DNA from: Bin80 sp965215475
GTDB taxonomy: Bacteria; Bacteroidota; Rhodothermia; Rhodothermales; Bin80
DNA length: 64,000 bases
Reading direction: 5' to 3'
Assembly: GCA_965215475.1 (NCBI GenBank)
Contig: OZ244061.1
Location: 2,356,001 to 2,420,000, forward strand
Position numbers and translations under genes: made by a program. Of this stretch, positions 38,526 through 48,296 are shown one piece after another. Under the pieces are notes generated by a model. It did no database searches, was not told the origin of the DNA, and saw nothing but the letters and a program-made list of their open reading frames with translations. Numbering within the stretch: position 1 is the stretch's first letter; every line of letters begins with the position of its first letter.

Positions 38526-38801
38526 ATGTTACGACTTAGACTTCGTCCTTCCATCTTGATAGTATCAACAGTCATGGTACTAGCTATGACAATGCTTGTG
38601 CCCCCTCTGGCAAATGTGTTAGGTACATCGGATGTTGTCGCCGTTTCCCAAGAAGCTTGCGCATCAGGTAACGGATCTTGTTGTCCTTACCCGAAGGCTG
38701 TCTGCGGTTTAAACGGCCGAAACTATGATGATAGAGATTTTCACACCGGGAGTTGTGGTGGTGATGACGAAGAGAGGAATGATCGTACTACCGCGGAATA
38801 A
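38526..38801 (+). CDS. Small secreted Cys-rich peptide
   Basis: 91 aa from ATG 38526 (MLRLRLRPSILIVST). A basic N-terminus and a hydrophobic stretch to about residue 34 form a signal peptide or anchor. The mature part has five Cys in EACASGNGSCCPYPKAVCGL and GSCGG, then an acidic tail. Odd Cys number leaves one unpaired. Its stop is one base before the propeller lipoprotein start, so the two are co-translated. Small exported peptides before 6-bladed propeller lipoproteins recur in Bacteroidota; the function is unknown. Confidence 0.65.
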   Translation: MLRLRLRPSILIVSTVMVLAMTMLVPPLANVLGTSDVVAVSQEACASGNGSCCPYPKAVCGLNGRNYDDRDFHTGSCGGDDEERNDRTTAE

Positions 38802-38802
38802 T

Positions 38803-39882
38803 ATGCATTTTAGGTACGATTATTGTCTATTTGTAGGTTTTATTATAATAATTGCCGGATGTTCTGCTAATACAGACCAAGATGGCCCCTTGGGTGCGGT
38901 AAGTTTCTCGTTAGATACTTTGACCACCTACCAAATCAATGGCAATGTATTCAATAGTTCGGACAGTCTCGGTTTTCCTTTTTCATTGGCCGTAGGAGAT
39001 GACCAGTTATTCGTTGAAGATGCGAGTAGTGTAACATCTCGTAATCTCCTGATTTTCGATCGAACCACGGGAGATTTTCTTCTATCTGCGGTGAACCAAG
39101 GCGAAGGACCACTAGAGATGAATGGATTACGGTCACTGGATTTCAAACCCAATCAAGACAGTGGCTGGATATATGACTCCTCACAAAGAAAAATACAATT
39201 TTTCGAGAAAAATTCGTTAACCAATCGGATGATTCGGTTAGAGGAAGCTGGTTTTATTTTCGGAGCGGTAATGATAGAAGGAGGTAGTATTGCGGCTGTT
39301 GGTATGCACGAATCTGGCAGATTAGCAATCTATTCACCGAGTGGAGAATTCGTTAAATTTCAGGGGCCTGATCCGCCAGGTGATCCCGAAATCCCCAATC
39401 CAGTACGAAATCACGCGTACCAATCGTGGTTGGCCACAAATTCATCTGGAAATCGTATCGTATCAGCAACTTGGTATTCGGATCAAATTGAGATTTTTGG
39501 CTCACAGGGTTTACTGCATTTGGTTAGAGGTCCTGGATTCCATGAACCGAAATACTCAGTTCATGGAGATAACGAGGGAAACTCGTGGCCTCGATTAGAA
39601 AACGATACTATTATAGGATATCTTAGTGTAGATGCGACCGATAAATATATATTCGCTCTTTATTGTGGAAAAACAATGGGTTGGTCACGGAATACTGGCA
39701 CAGGAACCGCTTGGGGATATCAAATCATTGTATTTGATTGGAATGGAACTCCTCGGGCACTTATACAGATAGAAGATGGTGCACTCCAGATTGGTGTATC
39801 TGGGGACGGACAAGATTTGTATGCCATATATCATCGCCCCACACCTCTAATTTTGCACTACGAATTGCCAGATCTTGGATAG
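38803..39882 (+). CDS. 6-bladed beta-propeller lipoprotein
   Basis: Start at 38803 (MHFRYDYCLFVGFIIIIAGC), 359 aa, lipobox IAGC. The remainder shows propeller-type repeats: FDRTTGDFLLSAVNQGEGPLEM, YDSSQRKIQFFEKN, AIYSPSGEFVKFQG and a final VSGDGQDLYAIYHRPTPLIL. Resembles the TolB-like 6-bladed propeller proteins encoded with small secreted peptides. Ligand unknown. A fragment of a paralogue survives at 58148-58276. Confidence 0.75.
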   Translation: MHFRYDYCLFVGFIIIIAGCSANTDQDGPLGAVSFSLDTLTTYQINGNVFNSSDSLGFPFSLAVGDDQLFVEDASSVTSRNLLIFDRTTGDFLLSAVNQGEGPLEMNGLRSLDFKPNQDSGWIYDSSQRKIQFFEKNSLTNRMIRLEEAGFIFGAVMIEGGSIAAVGMHESGRLAIYSPSGEFVKFQGPDPPGDPEIPNPVRNHAYQSWLATNSSGNRIVSATWYSDQIEIFGSQGLLHLVRGPGFHEPKYSVHGDNEGNSWPRLENDTIIGYLSVDATDKYIFALYCGKTMGWSRNTGTGTAWGYQIIVFDWNGTPRALIQIEDGALQIGVSGDGQDLYAIYHRPTPLILHYELPDLG

Positions 39883-39972
39883 TTTCTCATTTACTTCTAC
39901 CAGCAATAATTATTACCATTAGACATTGGTGGGAATTGATGCCAAATCAACCGTACGCACACATGGTTATGA

Positions 39973-40944
39973 TCACTCTTCAATGTGTTCGTTGAGTCTT
40001 GCCAAGGCGATAAAGAGAGTTTCCAATTCTGCATAATATGCGTCTATATCTAATTCGTTCTTGCGCGCTTTGAGTAGAGCAATCTGGCCCTCGAGAGTCG
40101 TACGTTCACGTACCAGCACCGGGGCTTCTGGGAGTGTTTGACTGCGTCGGAGCCAAATAACACTTGCTACGAATCCATCGTTTGATTCATCCAGCATATC
40201 TGCGCGTGTACCTTCCCTGTCCCCATTGTCATCGAGCAGGCTATGTTCGGTAGCCAGATGTCCCTCACGTTCATAATGCCGTGCCGTTTCTTCTGCGGTA
40301 TACTGAAAAACCTCCCTAAGGGAAAGATTGGCATCGCGGTCAAGATCTGCGGCCGGATCAACAAGGGCCTCCGTCAGGTGTTCGGGAAAGATCGTCTGAT
40401 TGCGCTGCGTTCCAGTCCGGGTCGCCGTAATCACGATTCTTTCAGGTGCGCTGAGTGCTTGGATGAATGGGCCGCTGGCACTCATGGTACAGATCCAAAT
40501 ACTGCGCCGTACCTGCAAATCATGGATCAATGCTGCATAATCACTTCCACTTAGATCTCGCCTGGGGATATTCAGAGCCGACTGCTCTCCATCATAGCTT
40601 CCATGCCCAAACAGCAAGATATATAGTTCATGTTCGGGAGTCAATTCTTCGCTGAGTTCGAGGAAGTGTGCACGGATATTCTCGGCGGTTGATTCACCAT
40701 GAATATATGCGCTTCCGATAAGAGTACGCTCGCCAAGCACGGTCACATGCTCCTCTTCAAACCCCAATGGCCCAATGAAAGCGTTGTACGTTTTCTCTAG
40801 GTGAGAGGCAATCCGGCTGGTTTGCTCGGGAGCACCTCCCAGACCACCGATAATCAGGGCATGACGCTCCTGTGCGTTCACACTGCTGGTAATGCAGGCG
40901 AAGATTATGGCTAACGTAATCCCTGTCGCCTTCGATAGAGCCAT
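39973..40944 (-). CDS. Caspase-fold (peptidase C13-like) exported protein
   Basis: Start at 40944 (MALSKATGITLAIIFACITS) gives a signal peptide ending at VNAQ; 323 aa. RHALIIGGLGG opens the caspase-like fold; ELYILLFGHGSYDG has the His-Gly of the catalytic dyad. At the position expected for the nucleophile Cys the sequence is IWICTMSASGPFIQALS, where the usual Cys place appears to be Ser/Ala, so activity is uncertain. DPAADLDRDANLSLREVF and TEHSLLDDNGDREG are Ca-loop-like acidic segments. Last gene of the VWA operon, overlapping the gene upstream. Confidence 0.7.
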   Translation of the reverse strand: MALSKATGITLAIIFACITSSVNAQERHALIIGGLGGAPEQTSRIASHLEKTYNAFIGPLGFEEEHVTVLGERTLIGSAYIHGESTAENIRAHFLELSEELTPEHELYILLFGHGSYDGEQSALNIPRRDLSGSDYAALIHDLQVRRSIWICTMSASGPFIQALSAPERIVITATRTGTQRNQTIFPEHLTEALVDPAADLDRDANLSLREVFQYTAEETARHYEREGHLATEHSLLDDNGDREGTRADMLDESNDGFVASVIWLRRSQTLPEAPVLVRERTTLEGQIALLKARKNELDIDAYYAELETLFIALARLNEHIEE

Positions 40945-43163
40945 TCTCCACATAAGAGAAGTACAGATAGAAGAAAGAGAAGAGGCATATCCCATAAATA
41001 AGCTGCTTGATAGACCGAGGTACTCGTTTGGCGAGATCGCAGATTCATTGGCACTTCAGAAACTTCTTCCGGTTCATAGTAAATAGTTGCTAACTGTTCT
41101 AGGAATTCCTGTTTCAGGGTAGCATCGTAATATTCAACTGGTTGATGGCGGACTAGATAGCTACGCTGATCGCGTCCAATCAACTTGCCACCCTCCATGG
41201 CTTCAACCATGACCTCGTAAATGCCTTCCCGATCGGGAGAAAAGCGTAATTGAAAATATCCTTCGTCGGAAAGTTTTTCACGAGGAAAGAGCGATTGGAT
41301 TGTGCCATCGGGGGTACGGATCGCGGCACGCACCTCCGTGCCATTTAGCGGGAGATATGTCTCATCATAGACACGTACCCCCAGCTCATGAATTTCTCCG
41401 GGTAGAAGCCGAGTGGCAGAAGTCTCCAGATGAACCCTCCCGGGCGCACTTGCAGCCAACCAGCGGGCAAATTGCTGCCAGAACCGCTCATGGCGCTCAT
41501 CGTCTGCCTCAAGCAACATCTGCCATCGCCAAGTACTGCTGGTTGCAAGTGCAGCAGTACGACCTTTTCCGTATTGCTGAATCGTCAGGATCGGCTCTTC
41601 TGGGCCGTACTCATCATCCGGTTTTACGGCTAGAACCTGTGCACCAGGCTTGGACTCACCCAATAAATTGATACTGGTAAGTCGGGGCATCCCACGCCAA
41701 AGGATCTGGTTGATAGAGGGGTCAGGGGAGAGTTTCATGAACGGATGCTCCAAGCCTTCAGGAGTTGGTGCAAAGACATATCCGCGGTCACCCTCTTTAT
41801 CTTCAAATCGGATCGGAAGAATCTGTGCACGGGTAAAGTCAAGACGTACGGGCAGAATATCAGCCACGGGTGTGCCAGCGTAGTCACTTTCTGAAAATAC
41901 GTTTCGTCCCCCGATCATCACAAATCCGCCACCCCGGACGCGAACAAATGACTCAATGAGTTGCAACTGACTCAAAGAGAATGCGGAGGCCTCTACATCA
42001 CCTAGAATGATGGCATCAAAACTATACAGATCCTTTGCTTCCGTTGGGAATCCACCCGTTAACTCATCGGCAGATTGAATGCCCTGACGATAGTATTTGC
42101 TGGTGCCCGTACGGGTGATTGCTGTAAAACGAATGACCTGATCAGATTCCAGTGCTCGTTTGATGAACTTGTATTCTTGGCGTAAATGTCCTTCAAAATA
42201 CAGCATACGTAGCGTATCGGTGCGAGTATCAACTAAGAGAGGGAGTGAGTTATTAAGGGTATTGAGTTCATTAGGGGTAGATTCGAGGGTGATCTGATAT
42301 TCCCGGGCCCCTTCGCTTGGTGGCTCAAAAAAGAACTCCATCTGGTCGATCAGACCATTCCCCTTAAGTCGGACAGATTCGGAGAAAACTTCAATATCTC
42401 CGTCGTAGACAACAAGCCTAGCAGGAGTAGGCTCCAGAGAAGTACTACGGATCTTTACCTCAAGCTCTGCCCCGGCCTGCTCTCCGATCCCCTTGTGGGC
42501 AAGTACTTCCAGTAGCTCCCGTTCGTTACTAAAGGATGAGCTACCGATCCCCAGGATGTGGACGCCAATTCCTTGATCGCGAAGTGCATTTGCCTGTTCT
42601 GAGGCACCCATGCGGCTGGTTGTATTTCCATCTGTCAGAATGACGACTCCCGTCAGTGGTAGCCCCCGAAAATCAACACGTACTCGATTCAGTGCTGACT
42701 CAAGATCGGTTTCATGGGCAGGAACAGCCTGATGGATACTGTCCACCCTTGTGGCAGTTGATGCGAAGGTGTAAAGCCGAATCTTGAATAGATCGTCCAA
42801 ACTGGGGATGATTCCCGACTCGGGCTGATTCAGAAGCTGTTTTGCCTGCTCAAGCCGGGTTTGTCCTTCTTCCCCGTCCGGTAACAGCATACTGTCGGAA
42901 ACGTCTACCATGACCGCGACGAAGTTTTCATCAGGGACAACCTCAGGTACAACGAGCTGCGGCTCAAAGAGTGGGAAGATCAGCAGCAATGCAGCAATAG
43001 ATCGTAGGACTAAACTGGTTCCTCGAACATGCAGGGGAGTTTCACTACGCACGAATGCAACGCCTAAGACGACCAAAACTCCGGCCAACACAACCATTGC
43101 TAGCACATTAGAATGCAGGCTGATGGTTCCTTCGGCAAACTGGACCGCATCAAACTTGAACAT
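40911..43163 (-). CDS. Membrane-anchored VWA / glutamine-amidotransferase-like protein
   Basis: 750 aa. Two N-terminal membrane helices (LAMVVLAGVLVVLGVAFV and VLRSIAALLLIFPLF). VWA domain with MIDAS DVSDSM and VVILTDGNTTS, residues ~80-230. GATase1-like fold around residues 390-520 (SFDAIILGDVEASAF, VRGGGFVMIGGRNVFS). C-terminal membrane helix LWDMPLLFLLSVLLLCGEWLY. Typical of BatA-neighbour proteins. The role is unproven, perhaps metal- or stress-linked complex assembly in the envelope. Confidence 0.85.
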   Translation of the reverse strand: MFKFDAVQFAEGTISLHSNVLAMVVLAGVLVVLGVAFVRSETPLHVRGTSLVLRSIAALLLIFPLFEPQLVVPEVVPDENFVAVMVDVSDSMLLPDGEEGQTRLEQAKQLLNQPESGIIPSLDDLFKIRLYTFASTATRVDSIHQAVPAHETDLESALNRVRVDFRGLPLTGVVILTDGNTTSRMGASEQANALRDQGIGVHILGIGSSSFSNERELLEVLAHKGIGEQAGAELEVKIRSTSLEPTPARLVVYDGDIEVFSESVRLKGNGLIDQMEFFFEPPSEGAREYQITLESTPNELNTLNNSLPLLVDTRTDTLRMLYFEGHLRQEYKFIKRALESDQVIRFTAITRTGTSKYYRQGIQSADELTGGFPTEAKDLYSFDAIILGDVEASAFSLSQLQLIESFVRVRGGGFVMIGGRNVFSESDYAGTPVADILPVRLDFTRAQILPIRFEDKEGDRGYVFAPTPEGLEHPFMKLSPDPSINQILWRGMPRLTSINLLGESKPGAQVLAVKPDDEYGPEEPILTIQQYGKGRTAALATSSTWRWQMLLEADDERHERFWQQFARWLAASAPGRVHLETSATRLLPGEIHELGVRVYDETYLPLNGTEVRAAIRTPDGTIQSLFPREKLSDEGYFQLRFSPDREGIYEVMVEAMEGGKLIGRDQRSYLVRHQPVEYYDATLKQEFLEQLATIYYEPEEVSEVPMNLRSRQTSTSVYQAAYLWDMPLLFLLSVLLLCGEWLYRRRQGLR

Positions 43164-43168
43164 ACCTT

Positions 43169-46100
43169 CTACTGCCTGGGTCGTCTGGAGAGAGATTCAT
43201 AATATTTTTCGATTAACCCTTCGTACTCAGCAGGTACTTCCCCGCGGCGACCTCCATACAGTTTGGATTCCAGTTTGACCGTTTCCAAGGCTTCCAGCAA
43301 CTGGATTTCTAGTTGAGAGAGCGGTGTATAAATTTCTTGATTGAAGAATGATTTGGCGGATTCTTCATCAAGCAGTACTCCGGTATGATCTGCGCGCGCA
43401 AGTGAATTCTGGATTCCCGTGGCGGCGCGTTGATTGTCACGTATACCTTCCTGTAGGCTACGTGCTGCTTCTCGTACCCGGTTCATCTGACTCTGTAGTC
43501 GTGCCATCTGGGCGGGAGATCCACCACCTTTCCGCATGCGTTCTGCTTGTGATTCCAGATTTTGCAGTTCGCTCCGAAGTGCTTCAATGTCGTCAAGCGA
43601 TCGGATCAGGTTTTCTTCTTCGGTGACGGGGAGAGACTCATTCAATTCACGCTGGATCGCTTTCAAGCCTTCCAGATCTTCTGCAATCTCTTCTTGGATA
43701 CGTCGGGCAGTGGACATCCATCCGTTACGTAGTGCTTGCTCAGAGTTTTGTATATCCTCTGCGAGTGCACTGCGATGAAATTCTTGTCTAAGGTTGCGCG
43801 CAGTTATTTGTGTTTCAGAGTCGGATGATTCGAGCATCTCTGTCTGTTCCAGGATGTCTTCCAGATCTCCCATGACTTCCCTGCGGCGATCGATGAGCTG
43901 ATCCAAATCTTCACGGTCAGGGCGATCTCCCGCATCGACCAAATCTTCACTCAACGCTTGTTCACGGTCAATGAACGCGCTCAAATCGTCACTCAGTTGC
44001 TGCAGTGCGCGCCGATCTGTTCCACGGGTTTGTACTCGCAGAGATTCTTCTAGAGATTGCAATGAGTTCGCGGCCTGCTGTTGCCGTCGTGCAGCTTCCT
44101 CTGTATCACCTCTTCGTAGTGCACGCTGCGCTTCTTCCATATTGCGCAGGGCCTGATTCATAGTATTCTGTCCCCGCTCACTCGATTGCTGTCGTTGTAG
44201 GCTCTTTAGGGACTCTTGTAATTCTTCCTGGTTGCGTTGCAGGCGATCAACAAAGCGGCGCCGGTCTTCTTCCATCTCAGGAGGGCGCTGTTGTGCCAGT
44301 TCCTGCTGCCGCTCGGCTAAGTCTCTCACCCGCCGCAAGGCATCGTTCTCCTCGGCACTTGCTTCTGCAGCAGGTGCCGATTGAGGAGATTCATATTTAT
44401 CTCGGGTGATGTCCAGTTCGAGGTCCATCAATTCGGACATACGTTCTTCGGTTGCGTTGGCACCGTTTCCCCCTCCGTTTTGCTGCTGCCGTGCCACTTG
44501 CCTCTCGGTATTCAGGGCATCTGCGCGGAGAAGTTGATTGAGTGCCCGGTGCTCTGGGGTCAGAGCTTCACGGAGGCGTTCCGTAGAAAGCTTCTCTATC
44601 GCCTCATCCATCTCCTCGACAGCAGACTGAAGATGCTCGGCGACTTTTTGCTGCTCTGGGCTACCTCGCAGTTCAAGCGAAAAAGCAGTCGTACGCAGAC
44701 GCTCTTGAATATTTGCCTGAAGGTTTCGCTGCGCCTGGATGAGTGCATCCAGAGCTTCATCAAAGTCTGGCGGTGACTGTCGCAGTAGCCGCCAGGTTGC
44801 AGCAATAATATCCTGTTGACTTACGATCAGTCCTCCCTGGCGCTGCTGCATGCCACTCTGTCCGCCGCCGGCATTTGCCAACTGTGAAAACTGCTGATCA
44901 AACGGTATGATCTCGACAAAGTACATGTCGGATGCCTCGGAATGCAGTGCATCCGTAGCCTCGACGTAGTAAGTGATCACATCTCCAGGCTCTAAGTTGT
45001 AGTCTTCTAGAAATAGCAGATATTCTCCGGTCACCTCAGTCCTATCTGGATTCTGAAGCAAATTGATACGAACTTCTTCTTCTCCATTGACGGAGTAGTT
45101 CAGATCAAACGACCGAATTCCATAGTCATCGCTGGCATCGGCTGCGATGAGCACTTCTTGAATCGCATTGGCACGCAGGTCACGCCCCGGTTCCTGGAGT
45201 ATGATTTGTGGACGGACATCTTCAATCGGTGTGATCAAATAGGTTCTGGGAAAACGGTTCGTACGTGCTCGATCATCCTGAAGTTGAACGGTGTAGCGAT
45301 CGTCATTCAATAGATCGAATGTTCCGCGGAACTGGCCAGGCTCAATTTGGGAGAGCTGAAGATCCGCTCCGTTTTGGAGGGACAGAATAGCCTCCTGAGT
45401 CACATGATTCGTATGCACGGTAACGGTTACACGCGACCCTTTCAGCCCCTCAATATCTCCCTCATCTTCCTGTGTCCTGACAGGGAGTTTGGCGTAAGTG
45501 GGAGACTCATACGTGGCATCAATCTGAGCAACTTCTGGGAAGAGGTATACGGAAATCATAAATAAATCTGTCCGATGGCGACCGGACTCAACATAGTATT
45601 GGAGGCCATCTTGAATGTCCGCGAGTTCAGCGAGGTGTGCTCGGGGATCGTTTCCAGGAGTCATCGGCTGGCGCACCCATTCGCCGCTTCGGTCCTGATA
45701 AACAAGAAATACATCCGTTTGTCCTTCCGAGCGAAGGGTTGCAATGACAGGGACGGTATCGCCCTGATCCACTTCTACGTCTCCCGGAGAAATGACTATG
45801 TAGGGAGTCCGTAAAGTCTGTGGTGGAGGAGTATCAAGTTGCAGTCGGTCTAGTTGAGTGAGTCCTCCGACGAGGCAGGCACAGGCAATAGTGAAGGAGG
45901 ACGCAACCCACAGGCGTGCTCGGAGGCGTCGGAGCATAGAACGAGAGCCCATGGAACGTACCTGACGTGCAGCATCCTGGATCAGGGCGGTAGCTACTTT
46001 TCGGTTGGCGATTCCTGGAGCTTGGACGGCACTGTTCAGGCGATCTTCAAGATCAGGGTTATGCTCTTCAATGAAAAGTGCAATCTGCTCATCGGAGATG

Positions 46101-46333
46101 TTCTGTAGTCGTCGGCGAAGTAGCCAGAACAGTACGACGGGAATCAAGAGAGCACATACAAGAGCTCCCCAAAGAAAACTCCCTGTGAGATAGGGCTTAA
46201 ACCACAAAAGAGCAAAAAGAAGAAGGCAAACGGACGCAATACATACGGCAAGGTGCTGCCGATGGGTACGCCGAGTAAACTGCTGGCGTACTTCTTTAAT
46301 CAGCGTATGAATGGAACGGTTATCCTGAGACAT
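43169..46333 (-). CDS. DUF4175-family membrane protein with long coiled coil
   Basis: 1054 aa. N-terminal two-helix membrane anchor (LAVCIASVCLLLFALLWF, LWGALVCALLIPVVLFWLL), an Ig-like extracytoplasmic part (residues ~170-480), then about 500 residues rich in Q, E and R with heptads, including ARRQQQAANSLQSLEES. This is the DUF4175 layout seen beside DUF58 and VWA genes in Bacteroidota and Planctomycetes. Overlaps the BatA-like gene by 14 bp and is 5 bp from the next gene. Confidence 0.85.
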   Translation of the reverse strand: MSQDNRSIHTLIKEVRQQFTRRTHRQHLAVCIASVCLLLFALLWFKPYLTGSFLWGALVCALLIPVVLFWLLRRRLQNISDEQIALFIEEHNPDLEDRLNSAVQAPGIANRKVATALIQDAARQVRSMGSRSMLRRLRARLWVASSFTIACACLVGGLTQLDRLQLDTPPPQTLRTPYIVISPGDVEVDQGDTVPVIATLRSEGQTDVFLVYQDRSGEWVRQPMTPGNDPRAHLAELADIQDGLQYYVESGRHRTDLFMISVYLFPEVAQIDATYESPTYAKLPVRTQEDEGDIEGLKGSRVTVTVHTNHVTQEAILSLQNGADLQLSQIEPGQFRGTFDLLNDDRYTVQLQDDRARTNRFPRTYLITPIEDVRPQIILQEPGRDLRANAIQEVLIAADASDDYGIRSFDLNYSVNGEEEVRINLLQNPDRTEVTGEYLLFLEDYNLEPGDVITYYVEATDALHSEASDMYFVEIIPFDQQFSQLANAGGGQSGMQQRQGGLIVSQQDIIAATWRLLRQSPPDFDEALDALIQAQRNLQANIQERLRTTAFSLELRGSPEQQKVAEHLQSAVEEMDEAIEKLSTERLREALTPEHRALNQLLRADALNTERQVARQQQNGGGNGANATEERMSELMDLELDITRDKYESPQSAPAAEASAEENDALRRVRDLAERQQELAQQRPPEMEEDRRRFVDRLQRNQEELQESLKSLQRQQSSERGQNTMNQALRNMEEAQRALRRGDTEEAARRQQQAANSLQSLEESLRVQTRGTDRRALQQLSDDLSAFIDREQALSEDLVDAGDRPDREDLDQLIDRRREVMGDLEDILEQTEMLESSDSETQITARNLRQEFHRSALAEDIQNSEQALRNGWMSTARRIQEEIAEDLEGLKAIQRELNESLPVTEEENLIRSLDDIEALRSELQNLESQAERMRKGGGSPAQMARLQSQMNRVREAARSLQEGIRDNQRAATGIQNSLARADHTGVLLDEESAKSFFNQEIYTPLSQLEIQLLEALETVKLESKLYGGRRGEVPAEYEGLIEKYYESLSRRPRQ

Positions 46334-48284
46334 TCGATGATCGCCGCGAGGCGAGTATGGTTTCTAGTGCAAATACTCCGATCAGAATCAGTAGCACAAT
46401 TTTCCAGAGTTTTTGTTCTTGCTCAGCGTTCTCTAGTGGCTGTGCCGCAAGTACCGGCTGTGTTGAGCGAGCTGCAAGAGCCGCGTAAACTTCTTCTACA
46501 TCTCTGGCGGAAAGGTTGCTTTCCAGTGGGCTGATATTCACAGAGAACGATTGTTGATCCCCATTTATTCGGGCGTCATAATGTCCAGGTACGTGTGTAT
46601 CCTGAAATACTCCTACGCCTGTCGAATCCAGAATAAGACGGAATATGTCCCCATTTGGATTTGCAAGGAGTACCTCTTCGGCTGGCAGTCCACGAAAGCT
46701 CACGGCATCTCCTATTTGGAAGATCTGATCGGTAACAGATTCGGGGTTTGCATACCGGGCAATCTCGTATAGCAGTGGTAGATAGATCTCGCTCAACGCT
46801 AGATCATTCCATGTGGTACCAAGGCTTGAAGTAAACACCAGCACCTTCCCACGCCCGAAGCGGCGTTCAATCAGGAGAGGATCTCCCGTATCAAACGTCG
46901 CAAGTACATGTGCAGAAGAGTCTGGAATGACTTGTACATAGCGCCGAAACTGGGGGCGAAGGACGGATCCTGTGCTATGCTGGACTAGAGGTGTAAAAAT
47001 GGGATGTTGGTTATCAATCTCCGCGATAATTGCATTGCTACCTTGGAGATCACGTGCGCGGACTACGCCTGTAATTGTACCAGCGCCCAAGAGGGATGTC
47101 TGCGAGAAACTACCCTCATCAAATGCTAGGAGGACCGTCCCTCCCCTGAGGGCAAAATTTTCCATGATCGTTTGGTCACGGGCGGATATGGTATTTGCAG
47201 TAGTGATGATTAACAGGTCCGCAGTATTTAGTCGGATGGGGCGGGGACCGGCGTCGAATCGGTACTGACTGGCATCTTGCAGATCAAATGCACTTTCAAG
47301 AAAAAACGCATTTTGCATGTCCGGGCTCCCATCCACTGCAAAGATTCCCGATCGTGGACGGATGGAATAGGTAAAATAATAGCGATCATCTGGACCGGGC
47401 ACAGGATCATCATGGATGTGGAGATTACCTTGATAGAGACCAGGCCGTTCCACCAGTTGTTGAAAGGAGGGAGTGCGCCCGGTCTGTTGCCCGATTTCTT
47501 CTGAATGAATACGTAGCGTCACGATGGAGGGTGTTGGAATCATCGCATCCATCTGTACGGACACCAAGGTTCCTCGGCGCTCCTGAGAAAGCTCTACATT
47601 CTCAAAAAACTGGTTCCCCGGGGAGTTTGCTCCGATCTTGACAGGTTCGATCGTGATATCATCTGGTAATTGGAGATTTTCGAGGATGGGGGTGAAGGAT
47701 GACTGTTGAAAATCAGAAATGAGCACGATTCGGCGCTGTTCAAATCGTGCGCTCTGAAGAATTTCTGCTCCGAGTTGTAAGGCAGGGTAGAGGTCGGTAG
47801 TTTGGTAGTCGGGAGATTGTGCATCTAGCACGGCTTCATGCAAAGAGATATCATTACCTAAGGGGGTCAGCTGCTCTGCCGTATCACTGAAGCGCACCAA
47901 CGCCCATTCATGGCCGGTTTTCAAGTGGAGGCGAGCTTGTTCAATGGCTTCTTCAAACCGTGTGTCGTATTGCATGCTATAGGATCTATCCAAAAGAATC
48001 ACGACAGATTCCTGTCCGGCTTCCTGCAGGAAGGGTACATCTTCGGGCGGAATGAATGGACGGGCAAACAGAAGTGCGAGAAGCAGGAGTATTCCAGCCC
48101 GGAGCAGCATCAGGAGGAGATCCTGTAGCCTTCGTTGCCGAACCCTCTGAATGGGAGTAGCCTCCAGAAACATGTGCGTACTGAACGGCACTTCACGGGC
48201 TTTAAGCCTTCGCACTAGATGAAGGAGCACGGGAATGAGTGCGGTGAGTCCAGCAACCAGAAAAAGGGGGGTGATAAAGGACAC
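46320..48284 (-). CDS. BatA-like VWA membrane protein
   Basis: 654 aa. The BatA N-terminal domain MSFITPLFLVAGLTALIPVL with HLVRRLKAREVPFSTHMFLE is diagnostic. Second helix LLMLLRAGILLLLALLFARP. VWA with MIDAS VVILLDRSYSMQYDTRF and VLISDFQQSSF. GATase-like segment and C-terminal helix KIVLLILIGVFALETIL. Works with the DUF58 protein in the Bat-type envelope complexes, usually energised by a MoxR ATPase. Confidence 0.87.
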   Translation of the reverse strand: MSFITPLFLVAGLTALIPVLLHLVRRLKAREVPFSTHMFLEATPIQRVRQRRLQDLLLMLLRAGILLLLALLFARPFIPPEDVPFLQEAGQESVVILLDRSYSMQYDTRFEEAIEQARLHLKTGHEWALVRFSDTAEQLTPLGNDISLHEAVLDAQSPDYQTTDLYPALQLGAEILQSARFEQRRIVLISDFQQSSFTPILENLQLPDDITIEPVKIGANSPGNQFFENVELSQERRGTLVSVQMDAMIPTPSIVTLRIHSEEIGQQTGRTPSFQQLVERPGLYQGNLHIHDDPVPGPDDRYYFTYSIRPRSGIFAVDGSPDMQNAFFLESAFDLQDASQYRFDAGPRPIRLNTADLLIITTANTISARDQTIMENFALRGGTVLLAFDEGSFSQTSLLGAGTITGVVRARDLQGSNAIIAEIDNQHPIFTPLVQHSTGSVLRPQFRRYVQVIPDSSAHVLATFDTGDPLLIERRFGRGKVLVFTSSLGTTWNDLALSEIYLPLLYEIARYANPESVTDQIFQIGDAVSFRGLPAEEVLLANPNGDIFRLILDSTGVGVFQDTHVPGHYDARINGDQQSFSVNISPLESNLSARDVEEVYAALAARSTQPVLAAQPLENAEQEQKLWKIVLLILIGVFALETILASRRSSNVSG

Positions 48285-48296
48285 GGAAACGTCAGG

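Noticed and set aside
43536..44156. Ser/Arg-rich plus-strand frames within the DUF4175 gene
   Set aside because: Antisense of a Q/E/R coiled coil gives Ser/Cys-rich translation; shadow.
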